This document shows positions 5,187-9,490 of a DNA stretch of 9,490 nt, piece by piece. A program made the position numbers and the translations under genes. The DNA is from Chthoniobacter flavus (lineage in GTDB: Bacteria > Verrucomicrobiota > Verrucomicrobiia > Chthoniobacterales > Terrimicrobiaceae). Position 1 is the stretch's first letter; the number at the start of each line of letters is the position of its first letter. The stretch covers positions 1-9,490 of the forward strand of contig CAMDOJ010000062.1 in the NCBI GenBank assembly GCA_945903555.1, read 5' to 3'. The notes under the pieces are model-generated. The model saw only the letters and a program-made list of their open reading frames with translations. It searched no databases and had not been told where the DNA came from.

Positions 5187-7040
5187 TTATTTTTCGATGA
5201 TTTGAACGTCATCCATGGAAAAGTCGCCTACGCCTGGTTCCAATGTGACAGTGATGACGAGCCCCCCGCGAATAGGGTCCGCACCCTTCAAATCTTCGGG
5301 GATACCACCGTTGTAAACAGCATATTTTGTGGTGATTTTTTTCCACTGATCTGTAACGGAAATAACCTCATTCAAATTTAAGTCTACGGCCATTCTGCCT
5401 TCGACAGAGGTCACTTGCGCGGATCCCCTTTTTGTTTCAACTTCTTTCGTTGTAAATGTACCACCACCAGCAAAGCGCAAATACCCGTTTATTTTAACAC
5501 TTTTCACGCGATTGCCTCGGGCGCTGAATGATACGGCATACGTTTTCCCGCATTTAATTGTTGGTATGCTCGTTTCAAGGGTAAATGCGTTGGGAAGAAA
5601 GGTCATGGAGTTAGAGTCCTGCGTTTCTGGGGGCCTAAATTTAGGCGGATCCATGACTGCATTTTGGAATTTTGAGTACCCCAAATGAAGGAATGATTCG
5701 CCCTCCACGGGAAGGATACCAGGAAACTCGTCTTTTTTGGCTACCGTAGCGAAGCCACCCATGTTTCCAGACCCTAAGCCCGTCTCACAACTCCACCCCT
5801 TTGGATTTCGAATCTCCTTTGAAGCTGCCTCGACTTTGAGATCGTTGAGGGTTCCAAATTTTGGCTCGGTGGCTGTGCCTGCGTTTATGGCCATGGCGAT
5901 GCGACCATTGGGCTTGGCTACCACGATGTCAAAAAGTCCATCGCCATTAAAGTCGCCCGTAGCTATCGTGGAAACTCCCCCTGTATTGATAAGATTTTTG
6001 GCTTTCTCAATATCTGCAGGGTCTCGGGTTTTTTTCTCATCGATGGCTGGGACTCCCTCCAGCGGGGCGCCATCCTTCGTCAGAAACGTGTGAAAGGGTA
6101 TCGTGTCGCCTGGCTTCCAGGGAGTGGCTGGGCTTAAATAGACGGCGATCCGCCCTCCGCGCTCAGTAACGAGAAGGTCTAATTGGCGGTCCCCATTGTA
6201 GTCTACCACACAGGGCGAGAGTTGTTCCATACCCATCCCGCTGGCGAGGAGGTGCCGATCGTTATCGTCGAATTTGGATATCGATGAGGCCTTATTAACA
6301 AGAATGAAGATGCTGTTTGCCGAGTAGGAGCCTTCGCCGAAAATGACGTCTGGTTTAGAATCTTTATTCCAATCCACAACAAACGGGGAGAGTGCTTGCG
6401 CTAGGAATGGGCGGGAAGTGGCTTTAATGGGAGTTTGCTCTGTTTTGCTGGGAGTTTTAAAGTCCGGTTTCGAACTCGATCCGCTGTTGGGAATGCTGAA
6501 CAAGTTGCCTTGGAGCGTAGCGACTAGCATGTTGAGTTTGCTGCCATCATTGTAAAGCGCCATGCGTTGACCTGATTTCAAGTACTGCGTGTTCTTGTAG
6601 GCATTGGCCTCTGGGCTATCGTCCATGACCCAATTGGTGGGTCGAGGTAAAGGAAAGAGGTTGTGGCTTGTGGTTTCAGCATGGGTGAATTTGGGTGCCT
6701 GCTTGGTTCCACTATTGAAAAAAATGCGCATGAAACCAAGGCCGTCGATCGCGGCTATATCGGCAAGACCGTCATCATTTAAATCCGCGACATTTACCGA
6801 GAAGCCGAGATTCGCACCTCCAATGCCGCCCATAGCAGAGGGAACGGCCCCATTTGTGGTCTGACATGCAGCGAAGCCCGTGCTGTCTACGCCCGCTCCG
6901 AGATCGCGAGAGGGCGTGGACTCCTCAAATCCGCCGTTCGGAAATGGGCTCCCACAAAGAATCGAATGGGTGAGTGCGAAAAATAGGACAACGCGAAAGG
7001 CGCAAGCGGAGCCTGTTTTAGGAAAGAGTAGTGTATTCAT
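5187..7040 (-). CDS. Secreted FG-GAP (VCBS) repeat protein with carbohydrate-binding-like domain
   Basis: This 617-residue protein starts with a signal peptide (hydrophobic about 15-29; the Cys at 29 does not sit in a good lipobox). Four FG-GAP calcium loops of the form DxNxDxxxD are visible at 86-94 (DLNDDGLAD), 223-231, 280-288 and 363-371 (DFNGDGLFD). A fifth, degenerate blade lies near 163-185 (YNDGSKLNMLV). Such repeats build a calcium-binding beta-propeller used for surface adhesion or ligand binding. Around the propeller, NGGFEE (35-40) and, after it, PKGW (413-416), GESFLHLG (447-454), YAVSFSARGN (501-510), QWKKITTKY (565-573) and FSMDDVQI (607-614) look like pieces of one CBM4_9-type beta-sandwich. 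There is no C-terminal anchor. The start ATG shares one base with the stop of the DUF4159 gene (TGATG). The ligand is unknown. Confidence 0.88.
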   Translation of the reverse strand: MNTLLFPKTGSACAFRVVLFFALTHSILCGSPFPNGGFEESTPSRDLGAGVDSTGFAACQTTNGAVPSAMGGIGGANLGFSVNVADLNDDGLADIAAIDGLGFMRIFFNSGTKQAPKFTHAETTSHNLFPLPRPTNWVMDDSPEANAYKNTQYLKSGQRMALYNDGSKLNMLVATLQGNLFSIPNSGSSSKPDFKTPSKTEQTPIKATSRPFLAQALSPFVVDWNKDSKPDVIFGEGSYSANSIFILVNKASSISKFDDNDRHLLASGMGMEQLSPCVVDYNGDRQLDLLVTERGGRIAVYLSPATPWKPGDTIPFHTFLTKDGAPLEGVPAIDEKKTRDPADIEKAKNLINTGGVSTIATGDFNGDGLFDIVVAKPNGRIAMAINAGTATEPKFGTLNDLKVEAASKEIRNPKGWSCETGLGSGNMGGFATVAKKDEFPGILPVEGESFLHLGYSKFQNAVMDPPKFRPPETQDSNSMTFLPNAFTLETSIPTIKCGKTYAVSFSARGNRVKSVKINGYLRFAGGGTFTTKEVETKRGSAQVTSVEGRMAVDLNLNEVISVTDQWKKITTKYAVYNGGIPEDLKGADPIRGGLVITVTLEPGVGDFSMDDVQIIEK

Positions 7041-8368
7041 CAGAGGGATGTGGCCGATTTTGTCTTAGACTCCCAGCGGGTCAGTAAATGGATAATCATA
7101 TTAACGCCAAACTTAAAGGCGAGATCGATCGCCGGGGGCTCGACATTGAAAATCAATCGGCCTCGTTGCCATATAAGCACTTGACTCTGAGCAAGAAAGG
7201 GTGTTCTCTTATTTCCCGGAATCAAAGTTTCCATATAAAGCGACTTGCGGTCGGTATTAAGGGCGAATTGCCACATGTCGCCGTAGTCATTGGCGGTGTA
7301 GATGACAGCGATCTCACCGTAGATTTTGAGACAATAGACAGGCTCCTTGTAGAAATTGATGCCTGCTGGCACATCTTTCACCTCAGGATAGTAGGCATGG
7401 CCAGTGAAGACGGGATGGGTGAGAGGTAACTCCTCCCACTCCTTGTCCTTATCCGGGAGAACGCGTTTCATCTCGCGGCGGAAGGCGATGTCGAAGCGGG
7501 AATTGCGCCCTGGTCGCGAGCTGTCGCCCCAGATCGCGCCGCCCAGACTCACGTATTTGCGGAGGTTTTCCACCTCGGGCTCGGTGAGAACGAAGTCTCG
7601 ACTGCCTGTCAAGAAAATGAATGGCGGCTTAAGGGAGAAAAAGTCGGGTGAGGAAAGTTTGATCGTCCTTACGTTTTTATAGTTCGTCTTAATTTTCCCC
7701 CCAGAGAATTCGGATATGTAGGCAAGCAAGTTCGGGAGACTGCCGTTGTCGATATTATCGGGCTCCACGCCTTGGCCGGGAGTCTTCCGCCTGACTGTAC
7801 TGATGGTGGAGTCCCAATCACCACCAACGTATTGGCCGATGTAGGCGGTGAACTCAAATTCCCTAGATCGTGTGCCGGTGCCGCTGCCCGAGCCCTTGCC
7901 CCAGCCTCCGGTGAATCCCTTGATGCCCGCGGCGGCGGCGGCCGTCATGCCAGTCCCCTTCACTCCGCCGACAGGCGCGGAGGGCTTCGGTGCGGACATA
8001 GATGAGGCGGAAGGGGCGACTGTGGGTACGGGAGCCATGACCATCTGGGCCATAGTGAAACTCGACGGTGAGGTCGCCGTGGTGGTGATGGCGCTGACGG
8101 GGGAATTGTTGACCGGTGTGGCTGTGACGGAGACATCCTGCGTGGGTGGCATCTCCTGCGGTGTCGTCTCGGGAGGGGGAGCATTTTCCTCCGTGCTGCC
8201 GACGAAACCCTCGCTTCCACCTTCGAAGTCCGGTGGTTCCTGCACGGCTTGGAAGAGAACAGTGGTGCCGAAAATCGCCACAAAAATCACGTGGATGAGA
8301 ATCGAAATCGTGAAATCCCGGGAGTTGCGGAGCTTATCTATAAACTTGACGACGAAGTTGGTTTCCAT
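7040..8368 (-). CDS. TonB-like membrane-anchored DUF4159 protein
   Basis: This 442-residue protein has a short cytoplasmic tail, one membrane helix (about 19-39), and a Pro/Thr/Ser-rich linker (about 45-135). A Gly/Ala-rich stretch (133-165) follows, and then a globular domain from about 170 to 430. The first part looks like a TonB/energy-transducer N-terminus, but no TonB C-terminal domain follows. The globular part matches DUF4159 as I know it: IGQYVGGDWD (177-186), LPNLLAYISE (211-220), PPFIFLTGSRDFVLTEPEVENLRKYV (248-273), LGGAIWGDSS (275-284), HPVF (318-321) and a C-terminal helix. DUF4159 has a glutamine-amidotransferase-like fold and no known activity. It begins the run of three envelope genes and overlaps the FG-GAP gene by one base. 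No convincing Shine-Dalgarno sequence precedes ATG 8368. Confidence 0.88.
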   Translation of the reverse strand: METNFVVKFIDKLRNSRDFTISILIHVIFVAIFGTTVLFQAVQEPPDFEGGSEGFVGSTEENAPPPETTPQEMPPTQDVSVTATPVNNSPVSAITTTATSPSSFTMAQMVMAPVPTVAPSASSMSAPKPSAPVGGVKGTGMTAAAAAGIKGFTGGWGKGSGSGTGTRSREFEFTAYIGQYVGGDWDSTISTVRRKTPGQGVEPDNIDNGSLPNLLAYISEFSGGKIKTNYKNVRTIKLSSPDFFSLKPPFIFLTGSRDFVLTEPEVENLRKYVSLGGAIWGDSSRPGRNSRFDIAFRREMKRVLPDKDKEWEELPLTHPVFTGHAYYPEVKDVPAGINFYKEPVYCLKIYGEIAVIYTANDYGDMWQFALNTDRKSLYMETLIPGNKRTPFLAQSQVLIWQRGRLIFNVEPPAIDLAFKFGVNMIIHLLTRWESKTKSATSL

Positions 8369-8650
8369 AGGGGATGCTTTTACTGCAATGTCAATTATCT
8401 ATCCGACCGCATGCGGGCTGGGCTTTTCCGTGTCGATGTTTGGGTTCGGATTGCATGAGATATTTTTGACGTTTGAGTGATACCGAAGAATTGGGGGTTA
8501 GGCTAGAGGTGACAGTAAGACCTCTTCGCTAGTGGATAAACTAATTACTGCATAGTGTATGAAGGGCTTCGTTTCTTCAACAAAAAACAATCCTTTTTAA
8601 GTGGCCATGTTCGAAAAGAGATTCAATGTCTTTTTCAGACGAGTGGATTT
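8369..8650. other. AT-rich intergenic region upstream of the DUF4159 gene
   Basis: These 282 bp separate two genes on the minus strand, so they should hold the end of the SAM/FGE-like transcript and the promoter of the DUF4159 operon. On the minus strand a GATAAT at 8394-8399 is one base off the -10 consensus, but no good -35 lies 16-18 bp upstream of it. A weak 4-bp hairpin (GTCT/AGAC, about 8629-8641) lies just past the SAM/FGE stop. I see no gene or convincing terminator. Confidence 0.4.
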
Positions 8651-9490
8651 TTACTTTTTGGATTGGTGTCCCTCCTGTGAGGCCCAGACGATGCGTAATC
8701 CGATGGATGTGCCGCGACCATTGGGATCGTTCGCGTTGCGGGCCGAGGACATCAGGCCAGTGCCACAGAAGTCCCAAGCGCCTCCGCGCAAGGTGTGGTA
8801 GGTGCGGGACGAGTTGTAGTTGTCCATCACCCATTCCCAAACGTTGCCGCTGAGATCGTAGATCCCGAGGTCGTTTGGTTGGAAGGAATCGACGGGCGAG
8901 GTGAATTCGAAATCATCTTTTTTGAGCGACTGGTGGTAGTTGCCAAAGTCTTTGCGCGGCGGGTAACCGGGTCCCCAAGGGTAGCCTTGCTTTTGTTTGC
9001 TTCGCTCGGCGGGCGTGCCTTCGCCTTCGTGCGGCAGGCCAATGGCGGCGCTCCACTCGAGGTCACTAAGGAAGCGATAAAATTGATCTTTCGGCATGAT
9101 CCCTTCGTCGCGCTCCTTGGCAGTGAGCCAAAGGCAATAGTCGATCCCTTCGTGCCATGAGACATTGACAACCGGATGTGTCAAGTCGGTGGGATTTTTC
9201 TGATCAGGGAAAGCGATGTTCTTATCAGTGCAATAAAGTTGGAAGTCCTGCACACGCACGGGATGTGTGCCGACGAGAGTTTTGAAGCGAGGGATCGGAA
9301 CAAACGAGAGTCCCACGGTGTTCACATGCGGTTCGTTGGCTCGCGCATTGGGCATGAGCGAGGCCACGGCATGAGCTATGTCCGAACTCACTTGAGCAAA
9401 TGCGGCGAGCAATCGTCTTCGATCGCCGATGCGGGCAATCCCAAGCTCAATCAGATCCTTGTCGGTGAGATATCCCAGAACAGCATCGTC
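8651..9490 (-). CDS. SAM domain fused to FGE-sulfatase-like (SUMF1/EgtB-type) domain, 5' end beyond window
   Basis: The frame is open from the right edge to a TAA at 8651, leaving 279 visible residues and a missing N-terminus. Visible residues 1-36 (VLGYLTDKDLIELGI, then GDRRRLLAAFAQV) match the C-terminal half of a SAM (sterile alpha motif) domain, a protein-protein interaction module. From about residue 60 comes an FGE-sulfatase domain: PVVNVSWHEGIDYCLWL (106-122), FRFLSDLEW-type FYRFLSDLEWSAA (137-149), YPWG (170-173), NDLGIYDLSGNVWEWVMD (206-223), LRGGAWDF (234-241) and IGLRIVW (263-269). Family members include formylglycine-generating enzymes and EgtB/PvdO-type oxidases. The active-site cysteine pair of true FGE (CxxxxC after GGS) is reduced to one Cys at 242 with a shortened loop, so FGE activity is doubtful. 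A TTG at 9412 is only an internal codon; the reading frame continues upstream. Confidence 0.88.
   Translation of the reverse strand, partial: DDAVLGYLTDKDLIELGIARIGDRRRLLAAFAQVSSDIAHAVASLMPNARANEPHVNTVGLSFVPIPRFKTLVGTHPVRVQDFQLYCTDKNIAFPDQKNPTDLTHPVVNVSWHEGIDYCLWLTAKERDEGIMPKDQFYRFLSDLEWSAAIGLPHEGEGTPAERSKQKQGYPWGPGYPPRKDFGNYHQSLKKDDFEFTSPVDSFQPNDLGIYDLSGNVWEWVMDNYNSSRTYHTLRGGAWDFCGTGLMSSARNANDPNGRGTSIGLRIVWASQEGHQSKK

Noticed and set aside
8389..8394. Perfect TTGACA on the minus strand upstream of the DUF4159 gene
   Set aside because: It lies only about 20 bp before the start codon, and a -10 box at normal spacing would fall on the ATG itself, with sequence CCTATG.
7848..8480. 210-residue plus-strand open frame opposite the DUF4159 gene
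   Set aside because: Its Val/Gly/Thr-rich composition is the reverse complement of the Pro/Ala/Ser linker of the real gene; there is no family motif.
9410..9412. TTG at 9412 as the start of the FGE-like gene
   Set aside because: The frame continues open to the window edge and the extra 26 residues encode a recognisable part of a SAM domain, so the true start is outside.

Overview
The window most resembles a chromosomal fragment of a Verrucomicrobiota-type bacterium. This is inferred from protein styles: a TonB-like anchor fused to DUF4159, a bacterial SAM domain fused to an FGE-sulfatase-like domain, a secreted FG-GAP protein and an exported aldose 1-epimerase. GGGCGAGACGCCC-type palindromes between genes fit the same picture. 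The assignment is moderate, because no rRNA or other phylogenetic marker is present, and Lentisphaerae or Planctomycetes relatives are not excluded.

Region 1 (1-1652, minus strand) holds nuoA, a respiratory complex I membrane subunit. It is followed after 36 bp by a membrane-bound M48 (HtpX-like) zinc protease that runs off the left edge. No other nuo gene is visible next to nuoA.

Region 2 (1758-3457, plus strand) diverges from nuoA across about 130 bp. It is a two-gene unit, an AEC-family permease and a family 2 glycosyltransferase, joined by an ATGA stop/start overlap.

Region 3 (3458-3965) is a 508-bp gap between convergent genes. I find no credible gene in it, but it is rich in repeats: two inverted copies of a palindromic element with compensating base changes, a 15-bp tandem repeat and several hairpins.

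Region 4 (3966-8368, minus strand) reads, in transcription order, as a TonB-like/DUF4159 inner-membrane protein, a secreted FG-GAP protein with a split carbohydrate-binding-like domain (TGATG junction), and an exported GalM (81-bp gap). All three look destined for the envelope, so together they look like an uncharacterised envelope or sugar-related operon. Its function cannot be read from sequence alone. The galM and FG-GAP genes look more AT-rich than the genes in region 2.

Region 5 (8651-9490, minus strand) is the 3' part of a gene whose visible start is the C-terminal half of a SAM domain, followed by a divergent FGE-sulfatase domain without the catalytic cysteine pair. Every gene call comes from reading the translated sequence; no database search was possible.
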